The notes under the pieces were generated by a model that was given only the letters and a program-made list of their open reading frames with translations, was not told where the DNA came from and made no database searches. Positions 1 through 7,839 of a stretch of 13,907 bases of DNA are shown here, in pieces (position 1 is the first letter of the stretch; each line of letters opens with the position of its first letter). The stretch is from assembly GCA_902373525.1 (NCBI GenBank), contig CABKMN010000058.1, positions 1 through 13,907 of the forward strand, given 5' to 3'. Source of the DNA: an uncultured Bilophila sp. GTDB taxonomy: Bacteria; Desulfobacterota; Desulfovibrionia; Desulfovibrionales; Desulfovibrionaceae. A program made the position numbers and the translations under genes.

Positions 1-20
1 CCCCAAACCCCACCCCATCC

Positions 21-36
21 CCTCCAAAGACGTTCG
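21..36 (+). repeat. dispersed repeat tail (copy 1)
   Basis: The 16-mer CCTCCAAAGACGTTCG follows a C-rich run at 1-20. The same 16-mer occurs perfectly on the opposite strand at 401-416 and with one mismatch at 6408-6423. At the other two places it accompanies a long G/C-run hairpin, so the hairpin of this copy is expected just outside the left edge of the window. Its function is unknown. Confidence 0.6.
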
Positions 37-120
37 TATGGGTCGGCGTCGGGTCCGGCAACGCGTCCGTTGCGGGCGATGGCGTTTGTCCCCCGACGGT
101 GCGCCGGAAAAGAATGTGTA

Positions 121-134
121 AGAGAGAGAGAGAG
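121..134. repeat. (AG)7 dinucleotide tract
   Basis: Seven AG units, followed at once by a TG-rich stretch (135-144). This is a simple-sequence repeat in otherwise GC-rich, non-coding DNA. Such tracts can change length by slippage, but it is not inside or next to any gene start that I can identify. Confidence 0.8.
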
Positions 135-291
135 TGTGTGGTGTGCACGCATTTATTTAATGTAGAACAGGACGCGGAAGGGCCGGAGCCACAACCGGCT
201 GTCCCCCAAAGCATGCCGACCGCGCGAATATCCCGTCTCCCTTTCCGACTCCCCTTCCCCCAAAGATGTCGTAGGAAATCCGCCGGACAGG

Positions 292-319
292 TTGACTATC
301 CGCTTTTCGGCAATATGTG
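292..319 (+). promoter_or_regulatory. possible sigma70-type promoter for MATE operon
   Basis: TTGACT at 292-297 and TATGTG at 314-319 are separated by 16 bases. The -35 matches the consensus at five of six positions, but the -10 matches at only three. If real, it would give a leader of about 205 bases containing the inverted repeat hairpin at 431-478. Weak support. Confidence 0.2.
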
Positions 320-400
320 AGAGAAGGCAAAACCTTTCCCACAAAAACGACGCCCCGCCCCACCCGACGGGAACGCACGCCGCGCGGCCTTCCCACCAGT

Positions 401-478
401 CGAACGTCTTTGGAGGAGGCGGGGAGGTTCGGAGGGGGAGGGAGTCCCTTTCTCCGGAAAAGGCCTCCCTCCCCCTCC
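401..478 (-). repeat. dispersed hairpin-plus-tail repeat (copy 2, inverted)
   Basis: Read on the - strand this has the hairpin first and the tail CCTCCAAAGACGTTCG (401-416 on +) last. The hairpin arms are 431-452 and 457-478, complementary at 20 of 22 positions, around the loop TCCG. The arm composition (G runs, then CCTTTC, loop, GAAAAGG, then C runs) is shared with the copies at 6353-6394 and 13858-13907. It lies about 55 bases upstream of the MATE start, so it may act as a transcription block or RNA structure in the leader, or may have no role there. Confidence 0.7.
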
Positions 479-531
479 AATCGCCTTTTTCCCTTCCCGC
501 CGCCCCGCTCACCCGAACCCGAACGCCGCCC

Positions 532-1902
532 ATGAAACCGAACACCGCCCGTATCCGCACCATCTGGCATCTGACCTGGCCTCAGGGCATCATGCTGCTC
601 TGCCAATTCGTCATCGGCATCACCGACGTATGGGCGGGCGGGCGCATCGGCTCGGAGGTGCAGGCTTCCATCGGGCTGATCACCCAGTGCCACATGATGT
701 TCATGGCGCTGGCGATGGCGGCGGTCAACGGTGCGGTGGCCTCCATCAGCCAGTCGCTCGGCGCGGGGCAGGACGTCAGGGCGCGGCGTTACGTCGGGCT
801 GGTCGTCATCGGCTGCATCGCCATCGGCGTGCTCATCGCGGCCGCCGCATCCATATGGCGGGAACCGCTCCTGCGGGTCATCCAGACACCCGAAAACATC
901 ATGGCCACGGCGATCATGTTCCTGACCGCCACGATCTGGGGCATCCCCGGCCAATACACCCTCACCATCGGAGCCGCCGTCTTCCGGGCCGCCAAGAGGG
1001 TGCTTACCCCGTTGTACGTCACCATCACCGCCTGCCTGCTCAACGTGTTCGGCGATCTGGCCTTCGGCCTCGGCTGGTGGGGCTTCCCCAACTACGGAGC
1101 CGCCGGGATCGCCTACTCCACGCTCGTCTCGGTCACCGTGGGGGCCGCGATCATGCTCTTCCTGCTCGTGCGGAAAAACCTGTTCTCCCGCGACAGCTTC
1201 CCGCCGCTGCGCTGGATCAGGACCGGAGCGCCCTACCTGCTCAAGGTCGCCGGGCCTGCCTTCGGCACCTCGTTCCTGTGGCAGACCGGGTACATGGTCC
1301 TGTACATCATCACGGCGTCGCTGCCCTTCGGCAGGGTCAACGCCCTCGCCGGACTGACCACCGGGCTCCGGGTGGAATCCATCCTGTTCCTGCCCGCCAC
1401 GGCGTTCAGCATGACCGCCGCGGTGCTCGTCGGGCACGCGCTCGGCGAAGGCAACCGCCGCGAGGCCAAGCGCACCCTGCTCGTCACCCTCGGCATCGCC
1501 TGCGCGGGCATGAGCCTCGTCGGAGCCGCGATCTGGCCGTGGCGCATGGAACTCGCGGGCCTGATCGCCCCCGATCCCGCCGTGCGGATCGAAACCGTCA
1601 AATACCTTTCCTACAACATTCTGGCCGTGCCGTTCACCGTCGCCAGCGTCGTGCTGGCGGGCGGACTCAACGGCGCGGGCGCCACGGTCTACCCGATGGT
1701 TTCGTTCAGTCTCGCCGTATGGGCGGTGCGGCTGCCCATCGCCTGGCTGTTCGGACACGTCATCTGGCAGGACGCCGCCGGAGTCTTCCTCTCCACCTTC
1801 GTTTCGCAGGTGGTCATGGCGCTTTCCCTGCTCTGGGTCGCGTTGCGCTGCAACTGGGCCCGCTTCGCCCTGAACGCGCACCCGCATTCCGTATCCCGCT
1901 AA
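532..1902 (+). CDS. MATE family efflux transporter
   Basis: A 456-residue integral membrane protein of the usual MATE length (about 450), with a dozen hydrophobic segments in two related halves (roughly residues 10-210 and 235-440). Recognisable features are an acidic residue in the first membrane segment (Asp32 in IGITDVW), the segment SISQSLGAGQ, the repeated-half pattern GDLAF...GAAGIAYST, and VLVGHALGEGNRREAKR early in the second half. The family exports cationic drugs, dyes or metabolites in exchange for Na+ or H+; the substrate here cannot be read from sequence. The frame is open upstream to 292, but the ATG at 532 is preferred because the upstream part is low-complexity and crosses the repeat hairpin. 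No strong Shine-Dalgarno site precedes it. The DUF2156 gene follows after 12 bases, so the two probably form an operon. Confidence 0.93.
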   Translation: MKPNTARIRTIWHLTWPQGIMLLCQFVIGITDVWAGGRIGSEVQASIGLITQCHMMFMALAMAAVNGAVASISQSLGAGQDVRARRYVGLVVIGCIAIGVLIAAAASIWREPLLRVIQTPENIMATAIMFLTATIWGIPGQYTLTIGAAVFRAAKRVLTPLYVTITACLLNVFGDLAFGLGWWGFPNYGAAGIAYSTLVSVTVGAAIMLFLLVRKNLFSRDSFPPLRWIRTGAPYLLKVAGPAFGTSFLWQTGYMVLYIITASLPFGRVNALAGLTTGLRVESILFLPATAFSMTAAVLVGHALGEGNRREAKRTLLVTLGIACAGMSLVGAAIWPWRMELAGLIAPDPAVRIETVKYLSYNILAVPFTVASVVLAGGLNGAGATVYPMVSFSLAVWAVRLPIAWLFGHVIWQDAAGVFLSTFVSQVVMALSLLWVALRCNWARFALNAHPHSVSR

Positions 1903-1914
1903 CCTGAGGTTCCT

Positions 1915-2805
1915 ATGCTGACAAACGCCTTCGCTTCCATCGAACTCGGCGACGCCGCCGCGTATGCCTCCTACTTCCGCGCGCTGCCCCTGCACGCCGC
2001 CGACTATACCTTCACCAACCTGTGGGGCTGGGGGCCCCATTACAATCTCGAATGGCGTACGGCGCACGGGCTGTGCTGGATACGCCAGAAGCGCAGCGAC
2101 CTGCCCGTCGAACGCCTCTGGGCCCCGGTGGGCGACTGGTACGCCGCCGACTGGGCGGCCATGCCCGAGCTCGTCCCCGGCACGGCGATCATCCGCGCGC
2201 CGGAACCGCTGTGCGAACTGCTGCTGGAACGCCTCCCCGGACGTGTGGAGATCGAGGAAACGCCGGGGCAGTGGGAATACCTGTACACGCAGGAAGCCCT
2301 CTCCACCCTCGCGGGCAACAAGCTCCACAAGAAAAAGAACCACGTCAACGGGTACATGAAGACCTACGGCGAGGACTACCGCGTCCTGACCGGCGAAACC
2401 ATGCCGCAGGTGCTCGCCCTTCAGGAAGACTGGTGCAAGTGGCGCGAGTGCGAAAAATCGGCCTCGCTCCTCGCGGAAAGCGACGTGGTCTGCTCGGTGC
2501 TCCGCAACTGGGACGTGCTGCCCGGACTCATCGGCGGCGCGCTCTACGCGGGCGACGAAATGGCGGCCTTCGCCGTAGGCGAACCGCTGGACGATCAGAC
2601 CATCGTGGTCCACTTCGAAAAGGGCCGCCCCGAATACCGTGGCGTCTATCAGGCCATCAACTTCTGCTTCGCCAAGTATTCCGCCAAGAACTTCGTGTTC
2701 ATCAACCGCGAACAGGACGCGGGCGAAGAAGGCCTCCGTCAGGCCAAGGAAAGCTATTCCCCCTCGGGCTATCTGAAGAAGAACACCATCAGGATCGTGA
2801 AGTAG
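1915..2805 (+). CDS. DUF2156 / phosphatidylglycerol lysyltransferase domain protein
   Basis: A 296-residue soluble protein without membrane segments or signal peptide. It looks like the stand-alone form of the C-terminal catalytic domain of MprF/LPG synthase (PF09924), which has a doubled GNAT fold. Typical features are the early Phe-Thr-Asn-Leu-Trp-Gly-Trp segment, the basic stretch KLHKKKNHVNGYMK near the middle, and a C-terminal half with the ...HFEKG.......YQAINFCFAK pattern and a closing VFINREQDAGEEGLRQAK segment. MprF proteins transfer aminoacyl groups from tRNA to phosphatidylglycerol, but this short form lacks the membrane flippase half and its substrate is not established. It follows the MATE gene by 12 bases with a modest TGAGG ribosome site, and is ended by the terminator at 2841-2888. 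Confidence 0.85.
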   Translation: MLTNAFASIELGDAAAYASYFRALPLHAADYTFTNLWGWGPHYNLEWRTAHGLCWIRQKRSDLPVERLWAPVGDWYAADWAAMPELVPGTAIIRAPEPLCELLLERLPGRVEIEETPGQWEYLYTQEALSTLAGNKLHKKKNHVNGYMKTYGEDYRVLTGETMPQVLALQEDWCKWRECEKSASLLAESDVVCSVLRNWDVLPGLIGGALYAGDEMAAFAVGEPLDDQTIVVHFEKGRPEYRGVYQAINFCFAKYSAKNFVFINREQDAGEEGLRQAKESYSPSGYLKKNTIRIVK

Positions 2806-3182
2806 ACGTTTTTCGGACCGCCGCGAGGCGTTCCCGAGAAAAACGAAAACCGGGCGCCCGGCGTATTGCCGGAGCCCGGTTTTCGTTTGGCGGAATGAGA
2901 GGCCGGAAGGTTGCGTTCGCCAGACCGCGCACCGCATCAAGACGGCCCTTGCGCGCCTCGGCGGTGCCGTCCGCGATCACCCGGAACACGAGCCGGTCAA
3001 AACCCCGGACGCCGCAGCAATCGAAGACGCAATCCTTTCACATGCGTTGCAATCGAAGCCTTCCGCGTGCGGATCATAAAGCAGGGGGGTGTGCCGTTCC
3101 CCTCCAGCGTGTCCGCCACCGCCGCCGCGATGGCGGCGGTGAAGCCGTCCCTGTAGGGAGCAAGCAGGACTGAAATGTTCAT
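2789..3182 (-). pseudogene. small unknown gene with two apparent -1 frameshifts
   Basis: I do not recognise the family. An ATG at 3182 with AAAGGAA about 8 bases upstream opens a frame starting MNISVLLAPYRDGFTAAIA, in the same operon as prmA (61-base gap). As written, this frame degenerates after about 33 codons into Arg/Lys-rich sequence and stops at 2997. Adding one base to the C6 run (G6 on +, 3084-3089) moves into a sensible frame (LLYDPHAEGFDCNACERIAS). Adding one base near 2999-3006 moves into the frame FDRLVFRVIADGTAEARKG, then LDAVRGLANATFRPLIPP. The rebuilt product is roughly 95-100 residues before the frame enters the terminator; no stop codon lies between LIPP and the terminator stem, and translation would continue to 2789. 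This is either a decayed gene or two homopolymer sequencing errors. The individual segments look protein-like, but the reconstruction is inference. Confidence 0.55.
2841..2888. terminator. bidirectional intrinsic terminator
   Basis: Arms 2841-2855 and 2874-2888 are a perfect 15-bp inverted repeat (AAACGAAAACCGGGC and its complement). The loop contains a second 5-bp stem (2858-2862 with 2868-2872). On the - strand the stem runs into a TTTTCGTTTTT tract, and on the + strand into TTTTCGTTT. It can therefore end both the MATE-DUF2156 operon and the converging ATPase-prmA operon. Confidence 0.9.
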
Positions 3183-3243
3183 GCGCGGTTCCTTTCGGCG
3201 TCTTGCCGGAAAGGGGGCCCGCCCTTCGACGGCTGCGGCGCGG

Positions 3244-4095
3244 TTATTCGCCCCACACCAGCGCGACCCAGTCGCCGGACTGCACGCGCCGCGCCTTGCC
3301 GAGTTCGGCGTAGGCCGCCTCGACCGCGTCGGCCTGCACGTCCAGCAGGCCGGACAGCACGAGGCACGCGCCCGGCTTCATCCGGGCCATGAGCGCGGGG
3401 GCCAGTTCGCGCAGCGGACCGGCGAGGATGTTGGCGACCACCAGATCGAACCGTTCGCCCTCGCCCGCTTCGGCGCTGCCGGGGACGATGCGGAAGGCGT
3501 CGGCCACGTTGTTGATGACCACATTCTCCAGCGCATTGTCCACGGCCACGGGATCGATGTCCGATCCGAGCCCGGTGAGCCCGTTCTTGCAGCAGGCGAT
3601 GCCGAGGATGCCCGAACCGGTGCCCACGTCGAAGAACCGCTGCCCGGCCTTGAGACGGCCCGAATCGAGCAGCTCGGTGATCGCTTCGAGGCACAGCACG
3701 GTGGTGTTGTGGTGTCCGGTCCCGAACGCGGACTTGGGTTCGATCACGATGGGCGTGCGCGATTCCAGCGGCGTGGACGCGACCAGCCACGGAGGCAGCA
3801 CGATGAACCGCCCGGCGCGGACCGGGGTGAAGAATTCCCGCCACGCCACGGTCCAGTCCTGACGCGGGATGGCGGTCTGTTCCACGTCGAGGCCCGGCAG
3901 CCACGCCCGCAGGGCGCCGAGCAGGTTTTCCTGCACGATGGCGTTGTCGCAGTGCACGCGAAAACGCGTTTCGCCGGTGGGAAGGCTGTCCTCCTCCCAT
4001 CCATAGGAAATATTTCGGACCAGTAGGCCGGCGACGGTGTCGTACCGGTCTTCATCGACGACGATATCAAGACGGACAAGATCGGGTGTGGACAT
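3244..4095 (-). CDS. prmA: ribosomal protein L11 methyltransferase
   Basis: A 283-residue protein close to the usual PrmA length (about 290). The N-terminal part (1-75) is the substrate-recognition domain. The catalytic part has the family hallmark IEPKSAFGTGHHNTT (118-132), the S-adenosylmethionine motif I DVGTGSGILGIA (156-167), the acidic SDIDPVA turn (178-184) and the post-I motif VVANILAGPL (219-228). It methylates ribosomal protein L11 in the cytoplasm. The start ATG at 4095 has TAAGGA about 7 bases upstream, overlapping the stop codon of the preceding ABC ATPase gene (9-base gap), so the two are co-transcribed and probably translationally coupled. A broken small gene follows 61 bases downstream. 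Confidence 0.95.
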   Translation of the reverse strand: MSTPDLVRLDIVVDEDRYDTVAGLLVRNISYGWEEDSLPTGETRFRVHCDNAIVQENLLGALRAWLPGLDVEQTAIPRQDWTVAWREFFTPVRAGRFIVLPPWLVASTPLESRTPIVIEPKSAFGTGHHNTTVLCLEAITELLDSGRLKAGQRFFDVGTGSGILGIACCKNGLTGLGSDIDPVAVDNALENVVINNVADAFRIVPGSAEAGEGERFDLVVANILAGPLRELAPALMARMKPGACLVLSGLLDVQADAVEAAYAELGKARRVQSGDWVALVWGE

Positions 4096-4104
4096 GCTGT
4101 ATCC

Positions 4105-4833
4105 TTACAGGATTTCGCGGAGGAACGCCTTGGTGCGCTCGTGCTGCGGGTTGGTGAAGAACTGTTCGGGCGAGCCTTCTTCGAGGATCACGCCGTGGTC
4201 CATGAAAATCACGCGGTCGGAGACTTCGCGGGCGAACCCCATTTCGTGGGTGACGCACACCATGGTCATGCCTTCCTTGGCGAGGTCCTTCATGCAGTTC
4301 AGCACCTCGTTGATCATTTCGGGGTCGAGCGCGGACGTGGGCTCGTCGAACAGCATGGCCCGGGGCTGCATGGCAAGCGAACGGGCGATGGCCACGCGCT
4401 GCTGCTGCCCGCCGGAGATTTCGCCGGGGCGTTTGGCGGCCTGACGCGCGATGCCCACGCGGGCGAGCAGTTCCATGGCGAGATCGGTGGCGTCCTTCTT
4501 GCTCATGCCCCGCACCTTGATCGGGGCGAGGGTCACGTTTTCGAGCACGGTCAGGTGGGGATAGAGGTTGAACTGCTGGAACACCATGCCCACTTCGGCG
4601 CGGAGGGCGTTCACGTCCACCTCCGGCGCGTAGATGCTGGTGCCTTCAAAGAGGATATCGCCCTTCTGGATCGGCTCAAGCCGGTTGAGGCACCGGATGA
4701 GCGAACTTTTGCCGGACCCGGAGGGGCCGCAGATGACCAGCACCTCGCCCTTCTCCACCTGCTCCGATATGCCCTTGAGCACATGGAACTCGCCATACCA
4801 TTTATGAACATCCCTGATTTCGATCAGCGACAT
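4105..4833 (-). CDS. polar amino acid ABC transporter ATP-binding protein
   Basis: A 242-residue ABC ATPase of the GlnQ/HisP type, with every motif intact: Walker A GPSGSGKS (36-43), Q-loop Gln86 in VFQQFNLYPHLT, signature ISGGQQQRVAIARSLA (139-154), Walker B AMLFDEPTSALDP (159-171) and the switch histidine His196 in VTHEMGFA. The FNLYPHLTVLENV segment is typical of the amino-acid uptake subfamily. It would energise import of a polar amino acid from the inner face of the membrane. No permease or binding-protein gene lies beside it: upstream is a divergent malic enzyme gene and downstream is prmA. Its partners must therefore be encoded elsewhere. The start has AAAAGGA 9 bases upstream. The exact substrate is unknown. 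Confidence 0.93.
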   Translation of the reverse strand: MSLIEIRDVHKWYGEFHVLKGISEQVEKGEVLVICGPSGSGKSSLIRCLNRLEPIQKGDILFEGTSIYAPEVDVNALRAEVGMVFQQFNLYPHLTVLENVTLAPIKVRGMSKKDATDLAMELLARVGIARQAAKRPGEISGGQQQRVAIARSLAMQPRAMLFDEPTSALDPEMINEVLNCMKDLAKEGMTMVCVTHEMGFAREVSDRVIFMDHGVILEEGSPEQFFTNPQHERTKAFLREIL

Positions 4834-4922
4834 GCTTGCATCCTTTTGTTTGGGCTTCCCGCCGGAAGCGCGCGGGCCCCGAATGGGCGGAACCGGCGCT
4901 TTTCACGGCACACCGGCTTAGC

Positions 4923-4945
4923 GTAACAGGATTTCGAGTAACAGG
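4923..4945. repeat. direct repeat GTAACAGG x2, possible operator
   Basis: GTAACAGG occurs at 4923-4930 and again at 4938-4945, 15 bases start to start. It lies in the 192-base gap between the divergent ABC ATPase and malic enzyme genes, which is where a regulator site would be expected. No protein can be named, and chance occurrence is possible. Confidence 0.3.
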
Positions 4946-5025
4946 GAAGCCGCTATTGTCCCCCCTTCCCCCTTATGCTATTGCTTTTGCAGCGTATTAA
5001 CCCCAAGAGACCACAGGAGGCCGTC

Positions 5026-6336
<1,311 letters not shown>

Positions 6337-6352
6337 ACGCTGAATGATACAT

Positions 6353-6423
6353 GCGGAGGGGGGAACCTTTCCGGAGAAAGATTCCCCCCTCCGCACCTCC
6401 CCCTTTCCCTCCCAAGACGTTCG
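6353..6423 (+). repeat. dispersed hairpin-plus-tail repeat (copy 3), likely terminator
   Basis: Hairpin arms 6353-6371 and 6376-6394 pair at 18 of 19 positions around the loop CGGA, with a C-rich spacer and then the tail CCTCCCAAGACGTTCG (6408-6423), which differs by one base from the copies at 21-36 and 401-416. It begins 16 bases after the malic enzyme stop codon. It lacks a classic U-tract but is strong enough to act as a terminator or 3' RNA-protecting structure. Confidence 0.75.
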
Positions 6424-6677
6424 CCCTTATCGAATCCCTGTTCGCGGCGCTCCCCGTTGCGGGGCATGCGGCGGGACGACGTGTTGAAGGGGAACAGAGG
6501 ATGTGGCGGAAGCGGGTTGCCCCGGATGATGACGCCCCGTGCAGGCGGACAGGTTGCAAGCCCCACGGGGTCCCCGTCACCTTCCGCCGTCATGGGGCGT
6601 GGTGTTGCATAAAGGGCAAAAGGCCGGTCGGCTCCTGATGGGCGTGCTGAGGCGGCAAACCGCGAGAACGCGCGGGA
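6424..6677. other. gene-free gap between convergent genes
   Basis: No credible coding sequence lies here. The visible structures are a short palindrome ACGGGGTCCCCGT (6565-6577), a GCCCCA/TGGGGC pair (6560-6565 with 6593-6598), and the small hairpin at 6660-6675 next to the cupin stop codon. The gap separates the converging malic enzyme and cupin genes. Confidence 0.5.
6657..6675 (-). terminator. short terminator-like hairpin after cupin gene
   Basis: Read on the - strand, CCGCG, a 6-base loop and CGCGG are followed by TTTG, directly behind the cupin stop codon. The stem is only 5 bp and the T run is short, so support is weak. Confidence 0.3.
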
Positions 6678-7172
6678 TCAGCCGAACCGTTCCACCAGTT
6701 CGCGCGCGTCCGGGAAAAGACGCAGCAACGCTTCCCGTTCCCCCAGTTCAAAGTCCGCAAAGTCGAATCCCGGCGCAACCGTGCAGCCTACCAGACTGAA
6801 CGCCGATCCCGGAGCCGGAGCCGCCCCGAACCAGTACCCGGCGGGAACGGCCCATTGCAGGTGCTGCCCCCGCGTCACGTCCTGCCCCAGAACGACCTCT
6901 TCCGGGCGGCCTTCCGGGGAAATCATGACCAACCGCAGCGGATCGCCGAGGTAGAAATGCCAGAGTTCATCCTGCCGGATGCGGTGCAGCCGGGAGACGT
7001 CGCCCTGCCGCAGCAGAAAAAGGATCGCGGTGGAATAGGAGCGCGCTCCCGAAAAGGCGGACGGCAGGGCTTCGGCGGGAATGCTCCCCACGCTGCGGTA
7101 CGTCTCCCGATAAAAGCCCCCTTCAGGATGGGGGCTCATGCCGAAATGGCGGACAAGTTCCGGTGCGTTCAT
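6678..7172 (-). CDS. DUF985 (cupin_5) family protein
   Basis: A 164-residue soluble protein of the DUF985/cupin_5 family (PF06172; yeast YML079w is a structural relative). Typical features are the N-terminal HPEGGFYRETYRS (15-27), the STAILFLL strand (47-54), the cupin motif SRLHRIRQDELWHFYLG (60-76) with His63, Glu69 and His72, a WAVPAGYWFGA segment (107-117), and the family-specific ending VAPGFDFADFELGER (132-146). The family forms a small beta-barrel that may bind a sugar or nucleotide-like ligand; no reaction is firmly established for bacterial members. The start at 7172 is supported by GAGGAG about 6 bases upstream. It is a single gene on the - strand with no partner. Confidence 0.9.
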   Translation of the reverse strand: MNAPELVRHFGMSPHPEGGFYRETYRSVGSIPAEALPSAFSGARSYSTAILFLLRQGDVSRLHRIRQDELWHFYLGDPLRLVMISPEGRPEEVVLGQDVTRGQHLQWAVPAGYWFGAAPAPGSAFSLVGCTVAPGFDFADFELGEREALLRLFPDARELVERFG

Positions 7173-7718
7173 AGCGTCTCCTCAGTGTGCGCGGAACGGG
7201 CGGACCGGTTCCGGCGGTTTGCGCTCCTCTCGGAACGATGGCCCCGGAGGAATATCGGCCCGAAGGAACCGGACCACGCCGCGAAGGCCATCACGGTATG
7301 AGCGGCGGGGGAAATCTTTCGGGAAGGTTCCGGCGGCGAGCACCCGGCCCATCGTGCGGAAAAAGAGTAGCTCTCAACCGGGTCGAACGATGGCGGCAAC
7401 ACCCGCCCCTCGTGCGAAGAAAAGCCTGATCCCGTACAAGAGATGAAACGGCATGCCGCCGCGCGCAAGGGAACCGTTGCCTTTCTGCACGAAAAGCCTC
7501 GCTCCGGGGCGACGCCGCGCGAAGGGAACGGCAAGGCCCATTCCTTCGGAGAACCCCGAGGAAAAGAGGCCGTGTTCAGGAAAACGGTTGCTCCGGCGAA
7601 GGCCGGAAAGCCACAGCCGTTCCGGCGGGTCCTGCCCGCGAAGGCATACGCCCCTTCAACGCCGCAACGAGCAATGGGGCATGCAGTTCCGTCAACCGTA
7701 AGGTGAACGTGCCATACG
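7173..7718. other. gene-free region upstream of cupin, behind tRNAs
   Basis: About 550 bases lie between the cupin start and the tRNA terminator. Frames stay open for up to 240 codons, but their products are Arg/Pro/Ser-rich and lack any family pattern, so I call no gene. It contains two imperfect copies of an 18-base motif with GCGAAGGC (7586-7603 and 7628-7645) and small palindromes. It may be decayed sequence or the site of a dispersed palindromic element. Confidence 0.5.
7586..7645. repeat. two imperfect 18-base palindromic repeat units
   Basis: GGTTGCTCCGGCGAAGGC at 7586-7603 and GGTCCTGCCCGCGAAGGC at 7628-7645 match at 13 of 18 positions with a 42-base period. The first lies over a CCGGC-GAAG-GCCGG hairpin (7593-7606) and the second over a GCGGG-loop-CCCGC hairpin (about 7626-7640). 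Small hairpins around GCGAAGGC recall dispersed palindromic (REP-like) elements, but two copies alone do not prove that. Confidence 0.35.
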
Positions 7719-7748
7719 AAAAGAGGACACCCTCGAAAGGATGTCCTC
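7719..7748 (-). terminator. intrinsic terminator of the tRNA operon
   Basis: On the - strand GAGGACA pairs with TGTCCTC (7742-7748 and 7723-7729) with an inner CCT-TTCG-AGG stem, followed by TTTT. It lies 6 bases beyond the 3' CCA end of tRNA-Asp. The + strand side lacks a T run, so it acts for the - strand. Confidence 0.85.
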
Positions 7749-7754
7749 AAAAAA

Positions 7755-7831
<77 letters not shown>

Positions 7832-7839
7832 GTTTTGCA

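Larger units (their letters stand above)
1..531. other. gene-free region with repeat fragments
   Basis: No open reading frame here looks like a protein: the candidates are rich in Arg, Pro and Ser and cross a long hairpin. What can be seen is a repeat tail at 21-36, an (AG)7 tract at 121-134, a possible degenerate repeat tail near 253-273, a weak promoter-like pair at 292-319, and an inverted full repeat copy at 401-478. The C-rich first bases look like the flank of a hairpin lying just left of the window. The region probably combines the 3' end of an off-window + strand gene and the leader of the MATE gene. Confidence 0.6.

Noticed and set aside
292..531. 80-codon N-terminal extension of the MATE transporter
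   Set aside because: The extension is low-complexity and reads through the repeat hairpin; the ATG at 532 gives the usual family length.
157..2940. 927-codon open frame on the - strand
   Set aside because: It is the antisense of the MATE and DUF2156 genes, is extremely rich in Gly, Arg, Asp and His, and has no family pattern. Long antisense frames are expected in GC-rich DNA with G/C third positions.
3084..3089. C6 run as a programmed frameshift or phase-variable site
   Set aside because: A single 6-base run is short for phase variation, and a second lesion downstream would still break the frame; decay or sequencing error is simpler.
7304..7335. Possible extra copy of the hairpin repeat (GGGGGAAATCTTTC followed by GAAGGTTCC)
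   Set aside because: The right arm lacks the C run, pairing is poor and no AAGACGTTCG tail follows.
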